64,000 bases of DNA, from contig CAJUNR010000016.1 in the NCBI GenBank assembly GCA_910587765.1, forward strand, positions 25,928 to 89,927, read 5' to 3'. Shown piece after piece: positions 50,297 to 58,431 of the stretch (positions are counted from its first letter, which is position 1; each line of letters starts with the position of its first letter). This DNA is from an uncultured Lachnospiraceae bacterium. GTDB taxonomy: Bacteria > Bacillota > Clostridia > Lachnospirales > Lachnospiraceae. Below the pieces are notes generated by a model, which saw only the letters and a program-made list of their open reading frames with translations, did no database searches and had not been told where the DNA came from. Both the position numbers and the translations under genes were made by a program.

Positions 50297-50802
50297 ATCC
50301 TTTGTGAATGAAATATAATTTCACCTTTTCTCAATGATTCTTGTATATCAATAATATTTTGATTAGAGCTTCCACACCATTCCAAACTAATATCACGTAA
50401 CGATTCAATATACCTTCCATCTATAAGTACATCACAGTTTTTAATAATCTCATATTTTGATGGATCACGTATGATATCTCCAAACAAATAACCTGTATAT
50501 ATCCATATTGTTTTTTGTGGAAAAGATTTTCGGATACTATTTACAAGTTCTAAAACATCCTCAAGATTACAATCAAAAAGTGGATCTCCACCTGTCAGTG
50601 TTAGACCAGAAATATAATCTTTACCGAGTTCTCTAAATAATTCTTCTTTTGCTGATTCATCAAACTGAATGCCGCTATCAGCATCCCACGTCTGAGGGTT
50701 TTGACATCCTCTACATTTATGAGAACAGCCTGAGAGCCATAATACGACTCTCAAACCTTCTCCGTTGTTCATATCCGGATAAGTAATATTGTGATAATTC
50801 AT
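50293..50802 (-). CDS. nrdG: Anaerobic ribonucleotide reductase activase
   Basis: The 169-residue radical-SAM protein generates the glycyl radical on NrdD. The cluster motif CSHKCRGCQNP is near residues 26-34, followed by SGLTLTGGDPLF near 85 (SAM-contacting GGD) and IWIYTGYLFGD. It overlaps the nrdD stop by one base (TAATG), a coupled pair. It fits growth in strict anaerobes. Confidence 0.95.
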   Translation of the reverse strand: MNYHNITYPDMNNGEGLRVVLWLSGCSHKCRGCQNPQTWDADSGIQFDESAKEELFRELGKDYISGLTLTGGDPLFDCNLEDVLELVNSIRKSFPQKTIWIYTGYLFGDIIRDPSKYEIIKNCDVLIDGRYIESLRDISLEWCGSSNQNIIDIQESLRKGEIIFHSQRI

Positions 50803-52955
50803 TACATTGACACCCTATCCTTTATTTCTGAATTTTTAGCTTCGTTATATCTTGTTTCTCCATGGACTCTCGTAAATCCAAGATATCCATTCATCCGATC
50901 AATCTTTGTAATCTTGCCACTGCCACACTTAGGACAAACATCCATCTCTACTTGTTGATATCCACAATCTTCACAATAACACATTGCAAGATTTACACCT
51001 TCATAAAACCCTTTCTCCATTGCTCTAAGAACCAAAGTTTTAATTGCTTCTATGTTATATCCCAAGTTGTAACGACAATACTGAATTTTACCACCATTGA
51101 AATATTCCCAGAATCTTTCCTCTTTGTCTTGTTTTTCAATGGGAGACATTTGTTCAGAAACATGACAGTGGAAACTATTACTTACATATGGCTTATCTGA
51201 TACACTTTCTATGATTCCATATATCTTACGGAACTGTTCTATTTGCAGACCACATAGACTTTCTGCTGGTGTTCCATAAACAGCATATAGAATATGATCT
51301 TCTTCCTTAATTCTGTTTATATATCGTTGAATATATTGCATTACTTCTAATGCAAATTTACCATCTTCACGAATTGATTTACCATTATATAGTCTCTGTA
51401 ATTCGTTCAGTGCCGTAATGCCATAACTCATTGTCATTGGTGGAAGAATTGATTTAATCTTATCTTCTGGTTTTAAATGACCGCCATATAAACCACCTTC
51501 ACAAAAAGCTATTGGATTTACACTTGCCCTTAATTCACCAATATAATCATAAGTACGTTTATGTAATCCTCTTATCAGCTCAAGATAATATTCTAAAACA
51601 TCATAAAAATCTTTTGATTCCTGTCTTGATTTTGCTAATATCATTGGAAGATGAAGTGAAACAACGCCTAAATTGCAACGGCCTTCAAATACTGGCTTAT
51701 CATTTTCGTCTTCTGGATACATACCTCCTCTTTCATACCAAGGTGATAAGAATGCACGGCATCCCATTGGACTTACTACTTTATTATATTTCTTATACAT
51801 TTCGGGCACATATCCATTACCCGTTAGCGACAGCCAATCAGGGTACATTGTTTTGCTACTACATTCAATTCCTGCATTAAACACATCAGAGCTTGTATAT
51901 TTTTCACTTCCATCACCATGTAAATTCTTATCATATAAGAATACAATCTTTGGGAATAATACAGGACGCTTAAACCCTTTCTTTCCTTGACCCTCTTTAT
52001 GTACATTTAGCAATGTAATAGCAGCCATTTTTCCAAATTTATCTGTTGCTAATCCAATAGTCATGGTAACAAATGGATAATCGCCCCGTGACGAACCAAC
52101 AGTGTTCAATTTATATTCAATCCCCTGCCAGCCTTGCTCAAAATCGCGCTGTACTTTCTTTATTGCATATTCTTCTGCCTCGTCTTGAATTTTTAGTTTG
52201 TTTTTATCATAATATTGGGACACAATATCAAAATACTCTTTTTTATATTTGCAATACGATTTTTCTGCATATGGAGAAAGAATTCTATCTACTTCTGGGA
52301 CAGTGAAGCCACCATATTGTTGTGCTGCAGTTGAAAGAATAATATCACCCATAACATCAAATGCTGTATCAAGTGTGTTCGGCTCGTTATACCATATATT
52401 ACCCATCTCAAATCCATTTTTCATGATCTTTCCAACACGCATCAGATCACAGTTAAATGTATCAAGTCTTGAACTTCTATCGTGAATGTAAATATACCCA
52501 TCTTTCATTGCCTGTTTTTCATTTAAAGTCAGAAAAAATTTTTTATACAATTCGCTGCTTAATTCATTATATATAAGACTCCGTTTGGTTGCTACTAAAG
52601 CAGAATCTGTATTGGCATTGGTTTTATCCCCTATATATCTGATTGCTTGGCTTCTCTCATATACCTTATCCATCATATGTACGAAATCTTTTTTGTAATT
52701 TCTGTATTCCTTATACATTTTCGCAACCATAGGATAGTATTTATCTAATACAGATTCAACAATATTATGCATTTCACAAATTTCAGTATCATCAAGATTA
52801 TTTTCTACTAATTTATCCCATACTGCATTGCAAATTATTTGGTAATCATTATTTGAAAGATTCACCATTGCACGATTTGCCGCCTTATTACAAGCGTCAA
52901 TTATTTTTTGTTCATTATATTCTTCTATAGTTCCATCCTTTTTTATAATTAACAA
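50802..52955 (-). CDS. nrdD: Anaerobic ribonucleoside-triphosphate reductase
   Basis: The 717-residue class III enzyme reduces NTPs to dNTPs. It begins with an ATP-cone (KKDGTIEEYNEQKI, ACNKAANRAM). The catalytic region contains YIHDRSSRLDTFNCDL near 150, NCDL with catalytic Cys, and ECSSKTMYPDW near 365. The C-terminus has a zinc site (CYCEDCGYQQVEMDVCPKCG) and the glycyl-radical loop RMNGYLGFTR. The start is a TTG eight bases after AGGAGG; an upstream ATG is out of frame. It supplies dNTPs for phage replication. Confidence 0.95.
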   Translation of the reverse strand: MLIIKKDGTIEEYNEQKIIDACNKAANRAMVNLSNNDYQIICNAVWDKLVENNLDDTEICEMHNIVESVLDKYYPMVAKMYKEYRNYKKDFVHMMDKVYERSQAIRYIGDKTNANTDSALVATKRSLIYNELSSELYKKFFLTLNEKQAMKDGYIYIHDRSSRLDTFNCDLMRVGKIMKNGFEMGNIWYNEPNTLDTAFDVMGDIILSTAAQQYGGFTVPEVDRILSPYAEKSYCKYKKEYFDIVSQYYDKNKLKIQDEAEEYAIKKVQRDFEQGWQGIEYKLNTVGSSRGDYPFVTMTIGLATDKFGKMAAITLLNVHKEGQGKKGFKRPVLFPKIVFLYDKNLHGDGSEKYTSSDVFNAGIECSSKTMYPDWLSLTGNGYVPEMYKKYNKVVSPMGCRAFLSPWYERGGMYPEDENDKPVFEGRCNLGVVSLHLPMILAKSRQESKDFYDVLEYYLELIRGLHKRTYDYIGELRASVNPIAFCEGGLYGGHLKPEDKIKSILPPMTMSYGITALNELQRLYNGKSIREDGKFALEVMQYIQRYINRIKEEDHILYAVYGTPAESLCGLQIEQFRKIYGIIESVSDKPYVSNSFHCHVSEQMSPIEKQDKEERFWEYFNGGKIQYCRYNLGYNIEAIKTLVLRAMEKGFYEGVNLAMCYCEDCGYQQVEMDVCPKCGSGKITKIDRMNGYLGFTRVHGETRYNEAKNSEIKDRVSM

Positions 52956-53005
52956 TAATCATTCCTCCTATATTTGCCATCTCTCAGCATCATTTATATC
53001 ATGTC

Positions 53006-53443
53006 TCATTCGTCTGTCTCTTCTGTTACATAAAATTTATTTAAACTGTCTTTAATATTTTTCGCGGCAAGCGCATGGTCTGTTTCAAGAACATGCATTT
53101 CTTTTTGTGCTTTCTCAAAAATATTTGCAAGTCTTTTATACTTCTTTGCCATTGCAGTATGATATTTTAAATTGGCCTTACTTTCTGCGATATCTTTACC
53201 TTTTTTCTCATTAAATGTATCGTGCTCATCACAGATTGATACACCTTTGTATGATGCGTTATATGGGATATCAAGCTCTGAAATATTCATGTCATATGCG
53301 TTCATAATTAAACTTAGGACAGCATACATTGTGGGTTTTGCACACTTTGATACAACTTCATCTGTTACTCCATTTTCAGAAGCATCCATAATAGCAACAA
53401 CAACTTTCTCTTCTGGTTTAATAATAAAATTTTTTTCTCTCAT
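53006..53443 (-). CDS. Hypothetical prophage protein, 145 aa
   Basis: The product (from MREKNFIIKPEEKVVVAIMD) is not recognised. It is mostly helical with a Lys-rich C-terminal region (AMAKKYKRLANIFEKAQKEM) likely to form a coiled coil. The ATG at 53443 follows AAAGGAAAGGA; an upstream in-frame start at 53479 has no ribosome site. It lies between nrdD and the deoxyribosyltransferase-like gene. Confidence 0.55.
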   Translation of the reverse strand: MREKNFIIKPEEKVVVAIMDASENGVTDEVVSKCAKPTMYAVLSLIMNAYDMNISELDIPYNASYKGVSICDEHDTFNEKKGKDIAESKANLKYHTAMAKKYKRLANIFEKAQKEMHVLETDHALAAKNIKDSLNKFYVTEETDE

Positions 53444-53468
53444 ATTTTTGTCCTTTCCTTTTATAAAT

Positions 53469-53909
53469 TCAATCTGCATTCATATAATGACATGTAAGAT
53501 ATAATACTAATTCTTCTCTATCTGTAAAAATACGTGTACAAAATTCTTTCAACCATGGATGAAGACTTTTCTCTTCATCATTTTCACATAATCCTATAAT
53601 TGGAATTCGCAAATGATATGCTATAGCCATTTCACATGCAGATCCTATACTTTTCGGATCATTAAAATTTACGATTACTACATCTGCTTTTCTTACTCTA
53701 TGTAAATCATATTCCATAATTTCACGTTCACTCAGATAATCATTTTTATCCAGGAAATTAAAGTGGTCGTTAGGATTACAACAAATTACTTTTCCCTCAC
53801 TAATTTGTTCAATTTGATTTTTCAGATCAATTCTCCATTCATTGCCTTCATCAAATCTTTCTTCACCAAATAATCCCATACCACCGCAAAGATAAAATAT
53901 TTTACTTAT
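53469..53909 (-). CDS. Nucleoside 2-deoxyribosyltransferase-like protein, AUA start
   Basis: Reading from the AUA at 53909, the 146-residue protein opens SKIFYLCGGMGLFGEERFDE, the first strand and Gly-rich loop of the NDT-like fold. DLHRVRKADVVIVNFNDPKSIGSACEMAIAYHLRIPIIGL follows near residues 75-115, containing the conserved acidic and SxGSxxE residues. From the first ATG (53879) that strand would be lost. GGTGAT lies four bases before the AUA, which overlaps the preceding gene's stop. It may remodel nucleosides or nucleotides for the phage; exact substrate unknown. Confidence 0.75.
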   Translation of the reverse strand: MSKIFYLCGGMGLFGEERFDEGNEWRIDLKNQIEQISEGKVICCNPNDHFNFLDKNDYLSEREIMEYDLHRVRKADVVIVNFNDPKSIGSACEMAIAYHLRIPIIGLCENDEEKSLHPWLKEFCTRIFTDREELVLYLTCHYMNAD

Positions 53910-54480
53910 TTAAATCACCATACTTTCTTTTGCACTCATCTACAATAATTTTAGCCAACAGAGGAATATCTTCTCCCTCATTATTATGTATTACTAAATC
54001 CACCTCTTTTTCTACTCCCTTAAAGGCACCAAAATCTCTTTCTACTCTTGCCGCAATTTCATTTTTATCATCAAAATTAAACTTATTAACTCCGCAACGG
54101 TCAATATACCTTTTAATTCTTGTCCCAAGATTTGCTTTTATAAGCACTGAAAAAATGTTTCCCACTCCACAGTTCTCTTTTAATTGTTGTAACCCGTATG
54201 GAGTAATAACAACCACTCTATTCCCAGAAACATAATCCATTCTTAGTGAGCCATACAATCTATTCTGTGAATATTTGTCATACTCCGCAAATAATCCATC
54301 CTCTGTCATTTCATTGAAAGTTTCATTATTTACGAAATAATAGTCTTTGCCATTTATTTCTCCTTCTCTTGGTTCTCTGGTAGTATATGATACGATCTTC
54401 TCAAAACCGTAATGTGTCGCAAGTTCATTTTCAATTTTGGACTTCCCTGATCCGGAAGCCCCTAGTAAAGTAATAATCAT
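53902..54480 (-). CDS. gmk: Guanylate kinase-like nucleotide kinase
   Basis: The 192-residue protein has a P-loop LLGASGSGKSKIENEL at residues 4-19, and the GMP-binding-type segment YTTREPREGEINGKDYYFV near 32-50, followed by EMTEDGLFAEYDKY. These fit the guanylate kinase fold. It is shorter in the lid region than cellular Gmk. GGAAGGATAA precedes the ATG. It belongs with ThyX, NrdDG and Dut to a dNTP supply block. Confidence 0.88.
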   Translation of the reverse strand: MIITLLGASGSGKSKIENELATHYGFEKIVSYTTREPREGEINGKDYYFVNNETFNEMTEDGLFAEYDKYSQNRLYGSLRMDYVSGNRVVVITPYGLQQLKENCGVGNIFSVLIKANLGTRIKRYIDRCGVNKFNFDDKNEIAARVERDFGAFKGVEKEVDLVIHNNEGEDIPLLAKIIVDECKRKYGDLNK

Positions 54481-54486
54481 ATGTAT

Positions 54487-55116
54487 TTATCCTTCCACTT
54501 CAATATCATCAAAAATCACTGGTATTTTTTCTTTAAATTGTTTAAGTAGATCAATGGCCAAAATTCTGATATCAGGATGTGCCGCTTTTGAACTTCTCAG
54601 CTTAATAAAGTGTCTCCATTCACGTAGATTCATTGTTGTTACAAGTTCTGTTTTAGTACAAGTTGGTAACACAGAACGGGCAACTTGTGGATTACATCCA
54701 TCATTAATCAATGCAAAGTATGACGTTTCGGCACACATCATTGCACGAATCCAATTTTCATACTTTGACGTATTTTCATGGATGTCAATAGGCTTTACAA
54801 CTGAAATCTCTTTACTAAATTTTTCTTTTGTGTAATTACAATAACGCATACTTTCCATAGTATAGCTGGCAATTCTATGCCTTACAATCTGATGTGAAAT
54901 TCCCCGATCAGTTGTAAACTTGGCAGTAACATTAAAATGTTCTATTACCGATTCATGTCCACTTTTAATTATTGCTGAAATAAAATTTTTAGCAGAATCT
55001 TTTGTAATGTTATTTTCTGATTTATAGCTAACCCTGCCAGCTTTTTCGAGATGCTTTAAAATTTCATTTCCATTCAGTTCTGTAATAATCTCTACTTCAG
55101 GTTCAACAATTCTCAT
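54487..55116 (-). CDS. thyX: Flavin-dependent thymidylate synthase
   Basis: The 209-residue enzyme methylates dUMP using FAD and methylene-THF. The ThyX signature RHRIASYTMESMRYCNY appears near residue 80 (RHRxxS...SxRY), preceded by HFNVTAKFTTDRGISHQIV. The C-terminal block SVLPTCTKTELVTTMNLREWRHFIKLR contains the substrate-binding Arg and Ser. AAAGGAG precedes the ATG. Together with dUTPase it supplies dTMP. Confidence 0.95.
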   Translation of the reverse strand: MRIVEPEVEIITELNGNEILKHLEKAGRVSYKSENNITKDSAKNFISAIIKSGHESVIEHFNVTAKFTTDRGISHQIVRHRIASYTMESMRYCNYTKEKFSKEISVVKPIDIHENTSKYENWIRAMMCAETSYFALINDGCNPQVARSVLPTCTKTELVTTMNLREWRHFIKLRSSKAAHPDIRILAIDLLKQFKEKIPVIFDDIEVEG

Positions 55117-55120
55117 ATTC

Positions 55121-55354
55121 TTATTCTCCTTTATATTTATTTAATAGTTCTTTAAATCTTCCGATCTCGTATTCATCATCTGTTATAATTTCAACTCTGA
55201 TTTTCTTCAATAAATCCAAGGTCATAATAGATAACAAAGATTTCGGATCAATTATCCTATTACCTTCTCCTGCATTGATATCTGCTTTAAATGTGTTTAC
55301 ATCTCTGCAAAATCTGTCAATATCAGTAATATTCAGTTTTACATAACCGTCCAT
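55121..55354 (-). CDS. HPr-like small prophage protein
   Basis: The product (77 residues from MDGYVKLNITDIDRFCRDV) has the order and length of HPr-fold proteins, with a recognisable IDPKSLLSIMTLDLLKKIRVEI second half. The phosphorylated His of PTS HPr is absent, so a sugar-transport role is unlikely. AGAGGTG precedes the ATG at 55354. It overlaps no neighbour and lies 5 bp upstream of thyX. Confidence 0.6.
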   Translation of the reverse strand: MDGYVKLNITDIDRFCRDVNTFKADINAGEGNRIIDPKSLLSIMTLDLLKKIRVEIITDDEYEIGRFKELLNKYKGE

Positions 55355-55370
55355 TTTGCACCTCTTTCTT

Positions 55371-56024
55371 CTATTTATATAGGTTATGAGCACCATCATA
55401 CTCTACAAATTCATAATTCAATTTCCCATTACTATCAAAAAATAGGCATCCGCCTGTTGTATCTCCAAACATGAAACTATATTCGCAAGCCAAAATTGTT
55501 GTTTCAGATACTTCTACTTCTTTATATCTACCATCACCAATTGGTTGGAATTGGTCCTTGGATAGTACATCGTATATCTTGTCAGGAAAGTCTTCATGAT
55601 CTATTCTGTTAAATATGATAGATGCAACATTTGCTTTCTGTTCAAAAGTGTATTCATCACCAACTTCAGCTTGTACAACTCTAAATAATAGTTCTAGTTC
55701 ATCATCTGTATAACAATCATAAATTGTTTCTAAAGGATACAAAATGTAAGAATACTCTTCGATAAGACATTTATAGGAAACAAACCAATCTTTTAAGCTT
55801 TCAATGTTGTTTATTTCCTGTAATTCTTGATTCATTTTTTCTATTTCAAGATCTATTTCTTCATTCAATCCGGCTCCTTCACGGTTTACTTTTTCACTAT
55901 GTATTTCTTCTTTTTGCATAGTTATATAAACATCACTTGCAAATTTCTCATGTACAGAAGATGAAATAGGTGTACTTAAAGAAACTACTATCAACGACAG
56001 TAAAATCTTAATTATTTTATTCAT
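55371..56024 (-). CDS. Secreted cell wall hydrolase, SleB/hydrolase_2 type
   Basis: The 217-residue protein has a signal peptide (KIIKILLSLIVVSLSTPISS), a coiled linker (residues 55-75) and a C-terminal SleB-type domain with the likely catalytic Glu in VVQAEVGDEYTFEQKANVASIIFNR, given here as start EVGDEYT near 122, and CLFFDSNG near 197. Such domains cleave cortex or vegetative peptidoglycan. In a replication-gene block it may aid host-surface modification or lysis; role inferred. Confidence 0.8.
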   Translation of the reverse strand: MNKIIKILLSLIVVSLSTPISSSVHEKFASDVYITMQKEEIHSEKVNREGAGLNEEIDLEIEKMNQELQEINNIESLKDWFVSYKCLIEEYSYILYPLETIYDCYTDDELELLFRVVQAEVGDEYTFEQKANVASIIFNRIDHEDFPDKIYDVLSKDQFQPIGDGRYKEVEVSETTILACEYSFMFGDTTGGCLFFDSNGKLNYEFVEYDGAHNLYK

Positions 56025-56096
56025 TTATTCTCCGTGGAATTTAATTGAAATATTTTTGAGTTACATTTGTTTAAATATGATAATATTAATATCAAA

Positions 56097-56270
56097 CTAT
56101 AAAATCATATTAATAAAATCGTTTTCAGTTATAATCTGGATCTTCAGGTCTTTTGCTTTTTTATTTTTTGACGAATTACTTTGCGAATCAATATTCAAGA
56201 GATAATTCGTCTTTGATGAAACCGTCCCAGATACACTTGAAAGACTTGTTTCATTGCCATTTTTATATAT
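56097..56270 (-). pseudogene. C-terminal half of a BRCT domain (ligase-like remnant)
   Basis: In a frame with no standard start, residues read NETSLSSVSGTVSSKTNYLL, then NSSKNKKAKDLKIQIITE and NDFINMIL before a stop. This matches the second half of BRCT domains at the end of NAD-dependent DNA ligases (VSxKTxYL, KAKELxIxIIxExxF). The first strand and helix are missing. It begins right after the stop of the upstream gene, with no ribosome site, so a deletion remnant is the best reading. Confidence 0.55.
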
Positions 56271-56642
56271 CTACTTGCTAATAAAATCTTTCTTTGTTTC
56301 GTCAGCTCTTTGCGAGAACCATTTTACCTTTTCATCTACCAAAGAATTGAATAATTCAACACATTCTTCATATGTATCTGCATACACTCTGGACAAAATA
56401 CGGAAAGCTTTTGACTTTGCAAATTCTGTTTCGCTACCAATTCTAAAAGGTACAAAGAATGATGAATAAGAATCTTCTTCCGTTACTTCTTCATAATCCC
56501 AACCATATCCTCTAGTCATTCCATATATAGGTTTTGATATTAACCCCATACTAATTTTGTTATTGTCAAATTCATAGGCACATGCCCACAATTTTGTCCC
56601 TGATTTGATATTTCTAATTTCGTTATAACTTCTATATATCAT
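56271..56642 (-). CDS. Hypothetical prophage protein, 123 aa
   Basis: The protein is not recognised. Trp and Tyr are frequent (KLWACAYEF, YGMTRGYGWDYEEV), and the C-terminal third is helical (YADTYEECVELFNSLVDEKVKWFS). It starts at the divergent region opposite the DUF4062 gene. A weak TTGGAGAAATAG ribosome site precedes the ATG. Confidence 0.55.
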   Translation of the reverse strand: MIYRSYNEIRNIKSGTKLWACAYEFDNNKISMGLISKPIYGMTRGYGWDYEEVTEEDSYSSFFVPFRIGSETEFAKSKAFRILSRVYADTYEECVELFNSLVDEKVKWFSQRADETKKDFISK

Positions 56643-56673
56643 TTTTCTATTTCTCCAATCATACGTTTCTATA

Positions 56674-56702
56674 TTTACTACATCTTATATTTATGGTATA
56701 AT
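56674..56702 (+). promoter_or_regulatory. Sigma-A promoter of the DUF4062 gene
   Basis: TTTACT (56674-56679) and TATAAT (56697-56702) are 17 nt apart on the plus strand. It is the only clear plus-strand promoter seen in the prophage and gives the DUF4062 gene independent expression. Confidence 0.78.
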
Positions 56703-56731
56703 TTTCATATCTTATTTAAGGGGTGATACTA

Positions 56732-57760
56732 ATGAATAAAAAGTTACAAGTTTTCGTTTCGTCTACATATACTGATCTCAATGATGAACGCCAAGCCGCC
56801 GTTGAAGCCATACTTGATGCTGGACATATTCCTGCTGGTATGGAATTGTTTAAAGCAGGCAAGTCTCAGATGGAGACTATACGAAAATGGATAGATGAAT
56901 CTGATGTATATATGCTTATTCTTGGAGGACGCTATGGTTCTATTGAAGAAGAATCAGGTTTAAGTTATACAGAGCTTGAATATAGGTATGCCCTTTCTAA
57001 AAATATGCCTGTAATCTCTATTGTCTTGGATGATAGTTTCCTTTTTACAAAAGCAGCTTCTAGTAGTAAAAATAAAATTTTTGAAAAAGATAATATTGAT
57101 AAATATGAAACATTTAAATCATTCGTAATGTCAAAAATTGTAAAACCGATAAATAATATTGAGTCTATAAAAACTTTTATACATTCCAACATTAATGATA
57201 TTCAAAATAATGAAGAATACAATTTAGTTGGTTGGGTGAAAGGGAACACTCTTAACAATGATCCCGAATTAACATATCGTATTAAAATTTTAGAAAATTT
57301 AAATAGAAACTTAAGATCACAAATTGCATCTCCTAATAATAAAATTTTAGGAAATTTTACAGTTTCCGAATTAGTATCAATACTATCTTCTGTTGATATA
57401 TGTAACATACTTATTGGTCCTATGATAGATTATGATATGGATCAAATACTTGAATTTTTAAAATGGGAGCCTTATAGACCTAATGCGCTGGATCTTTTTT
57501 ATGCACTTTGTAGTTTTTTATCTTTGGGAATTCCAAATAATTTTTTTAATATTAATAAACATAATGTAGTGGTTTTGACAATTACATTGGAAAGTGCAAG
57601 CGTATTAATAAACTGCGGTTTAATCAAATTTGTAGATATAGAAACATTAGAATTAACTGATAATGGGAAAAAGCTTTATGCACAATTACTTTCTGACAAT
57701 TATTCTCCTTCTGTTAATTTATTACCTTCTTTAATTAAGTTAGCAGAACTCCATAAATAA
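56732..57760 (+). CDS. DUF4062-domain protein, moron-like
   Basis: The 342-residue protein has a DUF4062 domain at residues 1-100: LQVFVSSTYTDLNDERQAAVE, GMELFKAGKSQMETIRKWIDESD, MLILGGRYGSI and GLSYTELEYRYA. This domain, with a TIR/deoxyribosyltransferase-like fold, often forms the N-terminal effector of bacterial defence and STAND proteins. The remaining part has no NTPase motif; the end (NCGLIKFVDIETLELTDNGKKLY) looks like a winged helix. It is the only plus-strand gene, with its own promoter and terminator, so it is a likely superinfection-immunity or lysogenic conversion gene. The ATG at 56732 follows GGGGTGAT. Confidence 0.8.
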   Translation: MNKKLQVFVSSTYTDLNDERQAAVEAILDAGHIPAGMELFKAGKSQMETIRKWIDESDVYMLILGGRYGSIEEESGLSYTELEYRYALSKNMPVISIVLDDSFLFTKAASSSKNKIFEKDNIDKYETFKSFVMSKIVKPINNIESIKTFIHSNINDIQNNEEYNLVGWVKGNTLNNDPELTYRIKILENLNRNLRSQIASPNNKILGNFTVSELVSILSSVDICNILIGPMIDYDMDQILEFLKWEPYRPNALDLFYALCSFLSLGIPNNFFNINKHNVVVLTITLESASVLINCGLIKFVDIETLELTDNGKKLYAQLLSDNYSPSVNLLPSLIKLAELHK

Positions 57761-57774
57761 AAGTCCTATTCTAT

Positions 57775-57801
57775 TGCCTCCTGAAAAATGGAGGCATTTT
57801 G
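57775..57801 (+). terminator. Terminator of the DUF4062 gene
   Basis: GCCTCC and GGAGGC form a 6-bp stem with an 8-nt loop followed by ATTTTGT. It lies 15 bp after the stop and between convergent genes, completing the promoter-gene-terminator cassette. Confidence 0.75.
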
Positions 57802-57886
57802 TATAAGCATAATGCGTATACAGCGGGTTAGAAAACCGCCTATCCAATATCCTTATAAAATTTTGGAATACATTATTTACTTCTCC

Positions 57887-58417
57887 TTATCTCAAATAAT
57901 TTTTCAAATAATACTCAAAATACTTCTTTATAAATAAAGCCGAATACTTGTTATCTGGCATGAAAAACACAGGAATATTATACTTAAACCAGAAACTATG
58001 TAATGATGCTAAAAATGACTTTTTATTATACTGCGTATTATAATTTCCATTCGCCACATCAGAATAATTTGCATTTTCTATCAGCAATACTTTCTCTTTT
58101 GGAGCAAGGCTTAGTTCTTTTTCAAAGCGATCCCGTTCTTTTGTCAGATTGCCACTAATTTCTTCAAGGCTTGCTTTCCTCTCGATACAAACTTTCTTAT
58201 TGAAATACATATCCCTTGGTATAGATAATTCTTCATTCTTTGGTAATGCAAAGCTGTAATCCCCATATTCCAATGCTTTCTTCTTATAACAAATTCCATT
58301 CTTATCAAAACTAGAAATGATGTGATTATTGACCTTTTCTCTGGTGTCAACCAGAATAATCATGGAAGACACCAGTTCATCAATTTCTTTATCTGTGTAT
58401 TTGTAACAACTAATTAT
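57887..58417 (-). CDS. ERCC4-type nuclease, AUA start
   Basis: The 176-residue protein is a single ERCC4 nuclease domain. From the AUA at 58417 it reads ISCYKYTDKEIDELVSSMII, then LVDTREKVNNHII with the first catalytic Asp, YGDYSFALP, and VCIERKASLEEISGNL with Glu-Arg-Lys. The first ATG (58363) falls at the catalytic strand itself, so a start there would remove the preceding helix. GGGGGTGAT ends five bases before the AUA. It probably processes branched DNA in phage replication or recombination. Confidence 0.82.
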   Translation of the reverse strand: MISCYKYTDKEIDELVSSMIILVDTREKVNNHIISSFDKNGICYKKKALEYGDYSFALPKNEELSIPRDMYFNKKVCIERKASLEEISGNLTKERDRFEKELSLAPKEKVLLIENANYSDVANGNYNTQYNKKSFLASLHSFWFKYNIPVFFMPDNKYSALFIKKYFEYYLKNYLR

Positions 58418-58431
58418 GAAGTATCACCCCC

